From Thermoflexales bacterium (GTDB lineage: Bacteria > Chloroflexota > Anaerolineae > J036 > Brachytrichaceae): DNA of 39,583 nt. The notes beneath the pieces were generated by a model, which was not told the origin of the DNA, did not search any database, and was given only the letters and a program-made list of their open reading frames with translations. How positions within the stretch are numbered: the stretch's first letter is position 1; each line of letters starts with the position of its first letter. The stretch lies in contig JANWUW010000102.1 of the NCBI GenBank assembly GCA_025057935.1, positions 1 through 39,583 on the forward strand, in the 5' to 3' direction. The position numbers and the translations under genes are program-made. Shown here piece by piece: positions 9,306-16,738 of this stretch.

Positions 9306-11381
9306 TCACGGAATCTGGAAAGTCTGCAACATCAAGCTGTTCCCAGCGGCGTCGTTCTGTGGGTCATCAATCGCGCGGCGTACACCAGTTTGTCGGTCGT
9401 ACACGCCGACGCGCACTTGGTAAACGCCCGGCGGCAGATCGGGCGGCAAATTGACCCAGTGTGGGTCGCTCACCACCTCGCCGTAGACCCAGCGATTGAA
9501 CGGATAGTTGCCGTAAACAGGCTGCTTATCGGCAACGAGCACTACTGCGCCAGTGGCTTGGTCAACGATGTGCAGCAGAACTGTGTCGTCGGGCAATGGC
9601 TCGGCTTGCGACTGCCAGTGGAGCATCACGAATAGCTCGCGCGCGCTTGCATCGTAGCGCACTTCGCCGCCGAGCAGGCGCAAGCCGTGCTCGAAGCGCG
9701 CGTTGCGCAGCGGCAGGTTCGGCGGCGGCGCGAATTGTCGAGGCGCAGGATACGCGGCGTAGATGAGCGTGTTCGTCACGCCGTCGCGCTCGTGGAGCGC
9801 AGCTTCGAGCACAAGCCGCTTGTGTTGCTGAAGCGCCGCGCGCTCGAAGCGCTCCCAGCGCCTCGGGAAAGCAGTGTATTCGGGGGCGTGAAACAGGTAA
9901 ACGTTGTTCGGCTCGCGCATAAGCGCTGTAGCGAGCCGGTCAAACTCCTCTGTGGGCAGGAGAGTGTAGCCGAACGCCTCGCGCGGGCGCACTCGATTCG
10001 CAGTGAGAAACTCAATGCTGCGCCGAAAGCCCCAATCCATGGCGACGACTGTCTTGTCGGCAAATCGCTGTTCCAACAAGTCGGCGAGAGCATATATCGC
10101 ATCCGACCAGAATCCACGCCCGCCCGTCTCAGCGAAGAAGCGGTGCGTTGCGATGTTGATCGCCAAGTGATTCAGCAAAACACCAGCGAGAAGGAAGCGC
10201 AAGCCGAAGCGCCCACTTTCGCTTCGCAGGCGAGTTGTCCATTCGAGCGCAGCGCCTGCAACAAGCAGCCATGCAAACGGCAGCATCGTGAACAAGTACG
10301 TTGCGCCGATGCTGCTTGTGCTGACCGTGCTCTGCGGAAGCATGGTCAACGGCGTCAGCACGAGCACAACACGGGCAAGCGACGTGGGTCGCCGCACCCA
10401 GCGCCCGATTCCATACAGCAGGGCAGCGACAAACAACCCAGCCCCGATTGGCACGCCAGCCGGCGCTAGGAAGTGAATCGTGTCGCCGCCCATGACTCTG
10501 AGGAACTCGACAAGCACGACGCGCAGGTTGTTGAGGAAATCCAGATTGTTGTGGCCGTAAACGCGCGTTTGCACTGCATTCGCCGCGATGAAGCGGATCG
10601 TCTCGCCGTTGGGGAGGTTGTAAACAATGAGGGGCGCAGCCCCCAAGACGAAACCTAACGGCGCAAGCAGCCACGTTCCCCCGAGCGCGCAGAGACGTGC
10701 CTCTAAGTGCGATCGCCTGCGCCAAAGCGCGACCAGCCCGACAAGCACCGTCGGCGCAAGCCACCAGATGAACAAAATCTTCGTCATCAAGCCTAGCCCG
10801 AATAGGAATGCAGCGACGACCAGCGCCCAAGTGCTCCCCTTGCGCCACCAGTGCGTCAGCGCTAGCCACATGAACAACGCGATCGGCAGCAACGGCACAG
10901 TCCAGTTTGCACCAGCGCGACTCCACCACACAAACGGTGGCGAGGTGGCGCACAGCAAAACGGCGAGCGCTGCGACACGCCCATCAAACCAACTGCGCGC
11001 TAATAACCACACCCCCACTAACGCCAGCGCGCCGACCGTCAACTGGCTCACCCGCAACGCTTCGACCGAGATGCCCAGCACAGCCAACCCAACTAAGCTG
11101 GTGTAGATCGTCGTCGGCCCAATGTGATGCAACATCATGAGCGGCAAGCGCCTGCCAAATACGGTAAGGTTTCGCGCAGCGCTCGGCTCAGCACCCTGCA
11201 AGACCTCTATCGCAGGCACAGCGTCCGCCGCTTCGTCATACTGCAGCCCAGGGAGATGGAGATTGAACAAACCCACAGCGAAGTAAAGCGCCAATCCGGT
11301 GGCGAGGAGTAGCGCGCTGCAAGCAGAGCAGTTGCGAAGATGAATTAGCCGCTTATTGCGGCTCGGAGCGATTGCAGTCAT
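9306..11381 (-). CDS. GT39/PMT-type membrane glycosyltransferase
   Basis: Integral membrane protein of 691 residues resembling GT-C fold glycosyltransferases of the ArnT/PMT class, which move sugars from polyprenyl-phosphate donors onto targets outside the cell. After a first membrane helix (residues 22-42) the sequence LQYDEAAD places acidic residues in the first outer loop, where the catalytic Asp/Glu of this fold lies. About ten further hydrophobic segments follow up to about residue 400, including WWSRAGANWTVPLLPIALF. The last 250 or so residues are soluble, with a predicted beta-sandwich-like tail (PPDLPPGVYQVRVGVYD). Acceptor and donor are unknown. No good Shine-Dalgarno sequence precedes the ATG. 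Confidence 0.8.
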   Translation of the reverse strand: MTAIAPSRNKRLIHLRNCSACSALLLATGLALYFAVGLFNLHLPGLQYDEAADAVPAIEVLQGAEPSAARNLTVFGRRLPLMMLHHIGPTTIYTSLVGLAVLGISVEALRVSQLTVGALALVGVWLLARSWFDGRVAALAVLLCATSPPFVWWSRAGANWTVPLLPIALFMWLALTHWWRKGSTWALVVAAFLFGLGLMTKILFIWWLAPTVLVGLVALWRRRSHLEARLCALGGTWLLAPLGFVLGAAPLIVYNLPNGETIRFIAANAVQTRVYGHNNLDFLNNLRVVLVEFLRVMGGDTIHFLAPAGVPIGAGLFVAALLYGIGRWVRRPTSLARVVLVLTPLTMLPQSTVSTSSIGATYLFTMLPFAWLLVAGAALEWTTRLRSESGRFGLRFLLAGVLLNHLAINIATHRFFAETGGRGFWSDAIYALADLLEQRFADKTVVAMDWGFRRSIEFLTANRVRPREAFGYTLLPTEEFDRLATALMREPNNVYLFHAPEYTAFPRRWERFERAALQQHKRLVLEAALHERDGVTNTLIYAAYPAPRQFAPPPNLPLRNARFEHGLRLLGGEVRYDASARELFVMLHWQSQAEPLPDDTVLLHIVDQATGAVVLVADKQPVYGNYPFNRWVYGEVVSDPHWVNLPPDLPPGVYQVRVGVYDRQTGVRRAIDDPQNDAAGNSLMLQTFQIP

Positions 11382-11561
11382 AGGCGCGGAGGCGCTTGTT
11401 GACCACCTTGGCGATTATCAGCCCACTCCAACGCAACCGCTGCGCGCGCCCCGGCTATCAGCACAGCGCGGTTGGAACGGCAGTGCGCCCCTCTGCTCAA
11501 AGCGCCAGCTCTCTACACAGTGCCGGCAGTGCTTCGTTCGAGTGTGACTCACGAGAAGCGT

Positions 11562-11590
11562 TTGACAACCAGCCCCAACTTCGCTATGAT
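11562..11590 (+). promoter_or_regulatory. Sigma-70-type promoter of the aro operon
   Basis: A perfect TTGACA (11562-11567) and TATGAT (11585-11590) are separated by exactly 17 nt. The predicted transcription start is near 11597, about 10 nt before the leader-peptide ATG. It is the best promoter in the window and drives the attenuator and the four aro genes. The stretch 11382-11561 upstream holds no gene I can support. Confidence 0.88.
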
Positions 11591-11606
11591 CGCTGTAGCA
11601 AGCCAA

Positions 11607-11702
11607 ATGGCGAACCACGGGTTCTTCTACTTCTGGTTTAGCTACTTTGCCGACGGCAAAGCGAGCTTGCCGCCCCGCGGGTTCGCCCCAGCCAGCGTAT
11701 GA
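11607..11702 (+). CDS. Aromatic-rich leader peptide of the aro operon attenuator
   Basis: A 31-codon reading frame beginning about 10 nt after the predicted transcription start. Codons 6-14 (11622-11648) read Phe-Phe-Tyr-Phe-Trp-Phe-Ser-Tyr-Phe, so eight of nine specify aromatic amino acids and all three kinds occur. The stop TGA at 11700-11702 lies 26 nt before the terminator stem. The gene downstream makes the first step of aromatic synthesis, so this has the design of an attenuation leader such as pheL or trpL. The frame is open upstream to 11472, but that part lies ahead of the promoter. An alternative ATG at 11586 overlaps the -10 element. There is no clear Shine-Dalgarno sequence, so initiation may be near-leaderless. 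Confidence 0.82.
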   Translation: MANHGFFYFWFSYFADGKASLPPRGFAPASV

Positions 11703-11756
11703 CGCAGGCTAGTGCAGGCAAGGTGAAGAAGCGCGGAGCCGGCAAGCTCCGCGCTT
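11645..11756 (+). promoter_or_regulatory. Attenuator with mutually exclusive RNA helices
   Basis: Segment 1 (11645-11651) pairs with 11655-11661 as a 7-bp hairpin at the end of the aromatic codons. Segment 3 (11663-11672, GAGCTTGCCG) is exactly complementary to 11740-11749 (CGGCAAGCTC), which spans the loop and the 3' arm of the terminator. Forming that 10-bp helix excludes the terminator. 11654-11659 can also pair with 11667-11672, so segment 3 has a rival partner. Inferred logic: a ribosome stalled on aromatic codons leaves segment 3 free and lets transcription continue, while a ribosome that moves on covers it and the terminator forms. Confidence 0.75.
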
Positions 11757-11765
11757 TAAGTTTTT
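11729..11765 (+). terminator. Attenuator terminator before the first DAHP synthase gene
   Basis: A perfect 11-bp stem (11729-11739 with 11746-11756), a 6-nt loop, then TTTAAG and five T at 11761-11765. It lies after the leader stop and before the DAHP synthase Shine-Dalgarno (GGAG at 11772-11775), so it can end transcription only before the structural genes. Confidence 0.88.
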
Positions 11766-11786
11766 ATCAATGGAGTGATGCGCGCC

Positions 11787-12905
11787 ATGAAACGCTACCC
11801 GGTCGACGACGTTCGCATTCGCGAGATTAAAGAGCTTGCGCCGCCTATGCACCTCATGCGCGAGTTCGCCACCACCCCGGAGATCGAGCGGCTGGTGTAC
11901 GAAACGCGCCGCGCTGTGCACCGCATTATCCACGGAGAGGACGACCGCGTGTTCGTTGTGGTCGGGCCCTGCAGCGTGCACGACGTGGACGCAGCGTTTG
12001 AGTACGCCACGCGGTTACGCGCCGTGCGCGAGCGCACGCGCGACGCGCTGGAGATCATCATGCGCGTGTACTTTGAGAAGCCGCGCACCACGCTCGGCTG
12101 GAAAGGGCTGATCAACGATCCGGATCTCGACAGCTCATTTCGCATCAACAAGGGGCTGCGCCTCGCGCGCAAGTTGCTGCTGGATGTGAACTCCGTCGGC
12201 GTGCCTGCTGCGACGGAATACCTCGACACCATCGCCCCGCAATACTTCGCCGACCTCATCTCGTGGGCAGCGATCGGGGCGCGCACCACCGAGTCGCAAG
12301 TGCATCGCGAGCTTGCCAGCGGGCTCTCGTGTCCCGTCGGCTTCAAGAACGGCACCGACGGCAACGTGAAGATCGCCGTGGACGCGGTGATCGCCGCGCG
12401 ACATCCGCATCACTTCCTCTCAGTGACCAAGGGCGGCATCAGCGCGATCGTGCATACCGCCGGCAACACGGATTGCCATGTGGTGCTGCGCGGCGGCAAG
12501 ACGCCAAACTACGACAACACCAGCGTGCGCGCCGTCGCCGAGATGCTGCGACGCCACCACTTGCCCCCGCGTGTGATGGTGGACTGCTCGCACGGCAACA
12601 GCGGCAAAGATCACGAGCGCCAGCTCATCGTCGCTGAGGACGTGGCACAGCAGATCGCTGACGGCGAAGTGGCGATCATGGGCGTGATGCTCGAATCCAA
12701 CTTGGTCGCTGGGCGTCAGGACTTGTGCGCTGGCTGCACGCTCGAGTATGGCAAGAGCATCACCGACGCCTGCATCGGTTGGGAGGACACAGAGCGCGTG
12801 CTCGAGCGATTGGCGGACGCAGTGCGCACACGTCGCGCCCTGCACGCCGCGCAACACAACGGACACACGCCTGCGTTCACAACACTCACCAACCCTCTCG
12901 CGTAG
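11787..12905 (+). CDS. aroG: DAHP synthase, class Ialpha (AroG/AroF/AroH type)
   Basis: First enzyme of the shikimate pathway, joining phosphoenolpyruvate and erythrose 4-phosphate. The 372-residue protein follows E. coli AroG closely: [11 protein letters not shown] at the N-terminus, [57 protein letters not shown] and [14 protein letters not shown]. This subfamily is normally feedback-inhibited by an aromatic amino acid through its N-terminal extension, which is present. ATG 11787 fits the family start and lies 11 nt after GGAG; GTG 11775 and ATG 11778 are in frame but overlap or abut the GGAG. First gene of the operon. The symbol is by similarity; I cannot tell which amino acid inhibits it. 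Confidence 0.95.
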   Translation: MKRYPVDDVRIREIKELAPPMHLMREFATTPEIERLVYETRRAVHRIIHGEDDRVFVVVGPCSVHDVDAAFEYATRLRAVRERTRDALEIIMRVYFEKPRTTLGWKGLINDPDLDSSFRINKGLRLARKLLLDVNSVGVPAATEYLDTIAPQYFADLISWAAIGARTTESQVHRELASGLSCPVGFKNGTDGNVKIAVDAVIAARHPHHFLSVTKGGISAIVHTAGNTDCHVVLRGGKTPNYDNTSVRAVAEMLRRHHLPPRVMVDCSHGNSGKDHERQLIVAEDVAQQIADGEVAIMGVMLESNLVAGRQDLCAGCTLEYGKSITDACIGWEDTERVLERLADAVRTRRALHAAQHNGHTPAFTTLTNPLA

Positions 12906-12931
12906 TGGACATGTCTATGGAGGTTAATAGC

Positions 12932-13957
12932 ATGGTGATCGTGATGAAAGCTGGCGCAACCGCTGCCGAGATCGCCAGCGTGATCAAGCACGTCGAATCA
13001 CTCGGCTTCCGCGCGCACCTCTCCGAAGGCGAAGAGCGCACCATCATCGGCATGGTGGGCGATGAGCGACCCATTGACCCGAGCAGCCTCGAAGTGCTCA
13101 GCGGCGTCGAGCGCGTGCTGCCCATCCTGCGCCCCTTTAAGCTTGCCAGCCGCGACTTCAAAAAGCAGAACACGGTCATCCACTTGCGCGTGAAGCAGCG
13201 CACCATCACCATTGGCAACAGCGAGATCGCCATGATGGCAGGTCCTTGCGCTGTGGAGAGCCGCGAGCAAATCCTCGAAACCGCGCGCCTGGTCAGAGAA
13301 GCCGGCGCGACGATCTTGCGCGGCGGCGCTTTTAAGCCGCGCACGTCGCCCTACTCGTTCCAAGGGCACGGCGAGATCGCGCTGGAATGGCTCGCCGAAG
13401 CGCGCGAGGCATACGGGCTTGCGATCGTCACCGAAGTGATGTCGCCAGAGCAAGTGCCGCTCGTGGCGAAGTACGCCGACATTCTCCAAGTCGGCGCGCG
13501 CAACATGCAAAACTTTGCGCTGCTGCACGCAGTGGGCGAGGCGCGCAAGCCCGTGCTGCTCAAGCGCGGCTTGAGCGCGACGATGGAGGAGCTGCTCATG
13601 GCTGCCGAGTACATCCTCTCGCACGGCAACTACGAAGTGATGTTGTGCGAGCGGGGCATTCGCACCTTCGAGAAGTACACGCGCAACACGCTGGACATTA
13701 ACGCAGTGCCAGTGCTCAAGCAGCTTTCGCACTTGCCGGTGATCGTTGACCCTTCGCACGGCACGGGCAAGTGGGAGTATGTGATCCCAGTTTCGCGCGC
13801 TGCCATCGCTGCAGGCGCTGACGGGCTAATCGTTGAAGTGCACCCGAACCCCGCAGAGGCATGGAGTGACGGCGCGCAGTCGTTGACCCCACAGAACTAC
13901 CGCGTGTTAGTGGAGCAAGTGCGCCGCGTGGCTGCAGCCGTTGATCGCGCGCTCTAG
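12932..13957 (+). CDS. aroF: DAHP synthase, class Ibeta, with N-terminal ferredoxin-like regulatory domain
   Basis: A second DAHP synthase of 341 residues from a different subfamily. Residues 1 to about 72 form the ferredoxin-like domain that binds Tyr or Phe in the Thermotoga-type enzyme ([19 protein letters not shown]). The barrel carries [46 protein letters not shown] and [13 protein letters not shown] 12932 is chosen because GGAGG (12919-12923) lies 8 nt upstream. It follows the class Ialpha gene by 26 nt in the same operon. Two non-orthologous DAHP synthases side by side suggest separate allosteric control within one transcript. Confidence 0.95.
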   Translation: MVIVMKAGATAAEIASVIKHVESLGFRAHLSEGEERTIIGMVGDERPIDPSSLEVLSGVERVLPILRPFKLASRDFKKQNTVIHLRVKQRTITIGNSEIAMMAGPCAVESREQILETARLVREAGATILRGGAFKPRTSPYSFQGHGEIALEWLAEAREAYGLAIVTEVMSPEQVPLVAKYADILQVGARNMQNFALLHAVGEARKPVLLKRGLSATMEELLMAAEYILSHGNYEVMLCERGIRTFEKYTRNTLDINAVPVLKQLSHLPVIVDPSHGTGKWEYVIPVSRAAIAAGADGLIVEVHPNPAEAWSDGAQSLTPQNYRVLVEQVRRVAAAVDRAL

Positions 13958-13973
13958 CGCCGACGCCCTCGAT

Positions 13974-13979
13974 TACACT
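13974..13979 (+). promoter_or_regulatory. -10-like TACACT before tyrA
   Basis: TACACT ends 7 nt before the tyrA ATG, which has no Shine-Dalgarno sequence. A possible internal promoter producing a leaderless tyrA-aroA transcript that would bypass the attenuator. No clear -35. Confidence 0.3.
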
Positions 13980-13986
13980 CCACGCG

Positions 13987-14832
13987 ATGATCGTTTGCAT
14001 CGTTGGGCTCGGCCTAATGGGCGCTTCGTTCGCTTCGGCGCTGCGCGAGAGCGGATTCGATGGGCGCATCGTTGGCGTCTCGCGCAGCGCCGAAACGCTG
14101 CACAAAGCCACCACGCGCGGATTAGTGGACAGCGCAGCTGATCACCTCAGCGTCGCGGCTGAAGCGGATGTGATCGTGCTCTGCACGCCCGTGCGCACGA
14201 TTGTGGCGCAGATCGAGCAGCTCGCCTCGCTGGCGCGCTCAGGCACTGTGATCACCGATATGGGCAGCACCAAGGCGGCGATCGTGCGCGCGATGAACGC
14301 GCTGCCGCCTCACCTGCGCGCGGTCGGCTCACATCCCATGTGCGGCAAGGAGACCAGCGGCATTGACGCCGCCGACCCAGCATTGTTTCGCGGCGCGCTC
14401 TGGCTGCTCACGCGCACGCAACGCACCGACGACGTAGCACTTGCAACAGTGCGCACATTGGCAGAGCGCGTCGGCGCAGTTCCGCGCGAGCTGAGCGCCG
14501 AGCAGCACGATGCATTGCTCGCCTTCGCTAGCCACTTACCCTACGCAGTCGCCGTGGGATTAGTGACCGCTATGGATCAGTTCAGCCTTAGCACGCCAGA
14601 GGCTTGGTCAGTCACTGCAGGCGGCTTCCGCGACACCTCGCGCGTCGCTGCAAGCGACGTGACGATGTGGCTCGACATTTTGCTCACCAACACCGATGCA
14701 GTGCTCGCCGCAGTGCGCGACTTTCAATTCGCCCTCGACCAGCTCACCGCCCTGCTTGAGCGACGCGACGAGGACGGGCTGCGCGCATACCTCACGGCTG
14801 CTGCTCAAGCGCGCCGCGCGCATTTCGCATGA
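13987..14832 (+). CDS. tyrA: Prephenate dehydrogenase
   Basis: Converts prephenate to 4-hydroxyphenylpyruvate in tyrosine synthesis, in the cytoplasm. The 281-residue protein has an N-terminal Rossmann fold with GLGLMGAS (residues 7-14) and an all-helical C-terminal domain. The catalytic-region motif GSHPMCGKETSG and FASHLPYAVA support prephenate rather than arogenate as the base reaction, though substrate and NAD/NADP preference cannot be settled. It has neither a fused chorismate mutase nor a C-terminal ACT domain, so feedback control would have to come from elsewhere. It follows the second DAHP synthase by 29 nt and overlaps aroA by 4 nt (ATGA). Confidence 0.93.
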   Translation: MIVCIVGLGLMGASFASALRESGFDGRIVGVSRSAETLHKATTRGLVDSAADHLSVAAEADVIVLCTPVRTIVAQIEQLASLARSGTVITDMGSTKAAIVRAMNALPPHLRAVGSHPMCGKETSGIDAADPALFRGALWLLTRTQRTDDVALATVRTLAERVGAVPRELSAEQHDALLAFASHLPYAVAVGLVTAMDQFSLSTPEAWSVTAGGFRDTSRVAASDVTMWLDILLTNTDAVLAAVRDFQFALDQLTALLERRDEDGLRAYLTAAAQARRAHFA

Positions 14833-16145
14833 ACCAGGTCATCCGCTCCGCCAAAGCGCTGCGCGGCGTGCTGCGCGTGCCGAGCGATCGCAGCATCACC
14901 GTGCGCGCTGCGCTGATCGCCGCCATCGCTGAAGGCACGAGCCGCATCCGCGCACCTCTGGACAGCGACGACACGCAAGCAGCGCTGAACTGCCTGAGCG
15001 CGCTCGGCGTGAACATTGAGCCGCTCAGCAGCGCCTGCGACACGCTCGGGCTGCAAGTGCGTGGGCAAGGGCTGCGTGGGCTGCGCGCGCCGAGCACCGC
15101 GCTGTTCTGCAACGCCTCGGGCACAACCATGCGCCTCATGGCAGGGCTGATGGCGGGGCAGGCGTTCGACAGCGTGTTGGATGGCAACGAGCAACTGCGC
15201 CGCCGCCCCATGCGCCGCGTCACTGAACCGTTGCGCCACATGGGCGCGCAGATTGAGGACACCGACGGTCACGCGCCGCTGCGCGTACGTGCTGCGTTGC
15301 ACCCGCTGCGCGGTTTGGACTACGCCTTGCCCATCGCCAGCGCGCAGGTAAAAAGCGCGCTGCTGCTCGCAGGGCTTTACGCCGACTCTGCTGTGATCGT
15401 GCGCGAGCCAGCGCCGACGCGCGATCACACTGAGCGCTTGCTGCGCGCCGTCGGCGTCGCGCTCGACGTGAACGCAGAAGGCGAGGCGACTGTGATCAAG
15501 CTCACGCCACCCAGCGAACCCTTACGCGCGCTTGACGTGCTCGTGCCGGCGGACTTTTCCTCCGCTGCCTTCTTCATTGTCGCAGCTTGCTTAGTGCCGA
15601 GCGCTGAGCTGCGCCTTGTGGAAGTGGGCATGAACCCAACGCGCACTGGCTTGCTCAACGCTCTACGTGCGATGGGCGCGCAGATACAAGTCGAGAACGT
15701 GCGCGAGGAAGGCGGCGAGCCAGTCGGCGACATTGTTGTGAAGGGCAGCGCGCTGCGCGGCATCGAAGTTAGCGGCGCCTTAGTGCCGCGCATGATCGAC
15801 GAGTTTCCCATCTTCGCCGTCGCCGCCACGCAGGCGCATGGCGTGACGGTGGTGCGCAACGCTGAGGAGTTGCGCGTGAAGGAGAGCAATCGCCTTGAGG
15901 GCTTCGTTGCAGAGCTACGCAAGCTCGGCGCGCGCATCGAGACCACTCCCGATGGCTTCATCGCTGAAGGTCCCACACCACTCAGCGGCGCAGTCGTGAG
16001 CGCGCTAGACGATCATCGTGTAGCGATGGCACTCGCGATTGCGGCGCTGCTCGCGCATGGCGAGACCACCATCCTCGGCGCCGACTGCGTGCGCAAGACC
16101 TACCCAACGTTCTTTCGCGACCTCGCGCAGATTGTTGAGGCGTGA
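14829..16145 (+). CDS. aroA: EPSP synthase (3-phosphoshikimate 1-carboxyvinyltransferase), atypical active-site motifs
   Basis: Sixth step of the shikimate pathway, joining shikimate 3-phosphate and PEP. The 438-residue protein has a normal length and keeps EQLRRRPMR, QVKSALLLAGLYA, IDEFPIFAVAA, ELRVKESNR, DDHRVAMA and CVRKTYPTFF. Two conserved N-terminal motifs differ. The usual P-G-D/S-K-S reads PSDRSIT (residues 18-24), so the PEP-contacting Lys is Arg21. The usual G-N-A/S-G-T reads N95-A-S-G-T. The start overlaps the tyrA stop by 4 nt, so translation is probably coupled. Last gene of the operon, followed by a long hairpin. Glyphosate response cannot be predicted from this alone. Confidence 0.94.
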   Translation: MNQVIRSAKALRGVLRVPSDRSITVRAALIAAIAEGTSRIRAPLDSDDTQAALNCLSALGVNIEPLSSACDTLGLQVRGQGLRGLRAPSTALFCNASGTTMRLMAGLMAGQAFDSVLDGNEQLRRRPMRRVTEPLRHMGAQIEDTDGHAPLRVRAALHPLRGLDYALPIASAQVKSALLLAGLYADSAVIVREPAPTRDHTERLLRAVGVALDVNAEGEATVIKLTPPSEPLRALDVLVPADFSSAAFFIVAACLVPSAELRLVEVGMNPTRTGLLNALRAMGAQIQVENVREEGGEPVGDIVVKGSALRGIEVSGALVPRMIDEFPIFAVAATQAHGVTVVRNAEELRVKESNRLEGFVAELRKLGARIETTPDGFIAEGPTPLSGAVVSALDDHRVAMALAIAALLAHGETTILGADCVRKTYPTFFRDLAQIVEA

Positions 16146-16146
16146 A

Positions 16147-16190
16147 AGCATGCTGCCCGTGAAGCAAGAGCGCCCCACGGGCAGCGTGCT
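16147..16190. terminator. Hairpin between convergent aroA and dps
   Basis: A 15-bp stem with one G-U pair (16147-16161 with 16176-16190) and a 14-nt loop, directly after the aroA stop. There is no long T run on either strand. Its position between convergent genes suggests a two-way transcription stop. Confidence 0.6.
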
Positions 16191-16209
16191 CACGAGAAGG
16201 CAGCGTTTC

Positions 16210-16683
16210 TCAGCGCAAGTGCGCCTCTAGGAACCACAGCCACTTGTCCAAGCCGCGCGAGACCTCGATCAGCAGATCGGCAGTATCTTGATCGCCGGCA
16301 TTGGTCGCCACGTCAATGTCGGCGCGCACATGCTTCGCCGCAAGCGCGTAACGGTCGGCAAGCGCAGCGACGCTTGCGAGAGCGTCGTAGTGCCCGCTAG
16401 GATACTCAGGCAGGCGCGAGGAAGCTGCTGCCATGCGCACCGTGCCACATGCCTCGCCGCCAAGCTGCACGGCGCGCTCCGCCACATCGTCAATGTAGCC
16501 CTCAAGCGCCTCGGCAAGCTCATCGTAAAGCTTGTGCAGCGCAGCAAATTCAGCGCCGCGCACGTTCCAGTGCGCATGTTTAGTCTGCGTGTAGAGGTCG
16601 GTGAGATCAGCCAAGTGACGGTTCAGCAACTCGACCATCTGCTCGCGCGTCGCCTGCGGGAGATCGTTGCGAGTCGCGTTCAT
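16210..16683 (-). CDS. dps: Dps family DNA-binding ferritin-like protein
   Basis: Iron-oxidising mini-ferritin of 157 residues that stores iron and protects DNA from oxidative damage as a dodecamer. The ferroxidase ligands are visible: KHAHWNVRG (His), ALHKLYDEL (His) and YIDDVAERAVQLGG (Asp and Glu). The four-helix-bundle length is normal. The short polar N-terminus (NATRNDLPQATREQ) has few Lys residues, so DNA binding is uncertain. GGAGG stands 5 nt before the ATG. It lies 55 nt after the aminotransferase gene on the same strand. No peroxide-regulator site was recognised. Confidence 0.93.
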   Translation of the reverse strand: MNATRNDLPQATREQMVELLNRHLADLTDLYTQTKHAHWNVRGAEFAALHKLYDELAEALEGYIDDVAERAVQLGGEACGTVRMAAASSRLPEYPSGHYDALASVAALADRYALAAKHVRADIDVATNAGDQDTADLLIEVSRGLDKWLWFLEAHLR

Positions 16684-16707
16684 GTCTACCTCCGCGTTCG
16701 ATCTTAG

Positions 16708-16727
16708 GCGCTGCCCATAAGCAGCGC
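16708..16727 (-). terminator. Short hairpin between aminotransferase gene and dps
   Basis: A 7-bp GC-rich stem (16708-16714 with 16721-16727) and a 6-nt loop in the 55-nt gap. No T run follows, so this is weak as a terminator. Confidence 0.3.
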
Positions 16728-16738
16728 ATGAGAAGCGC

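Noticed and set aside
9263-9454. 63-codon plus-strand frame with purine-rich GAGAGGAG upstream
   Set aside because: The first 14 codons look plausible, but the rest lies antisense in the 3' end of the GT39 gene and is Arg/Ser-rich like other shadow frames. No homology recognised.
11472-11606. Longer version of the aromatic leader peptide starting at 11472
   Set aside because: This part lies before or inside the promoter at 11562-11590 and would not be transcribed from it.
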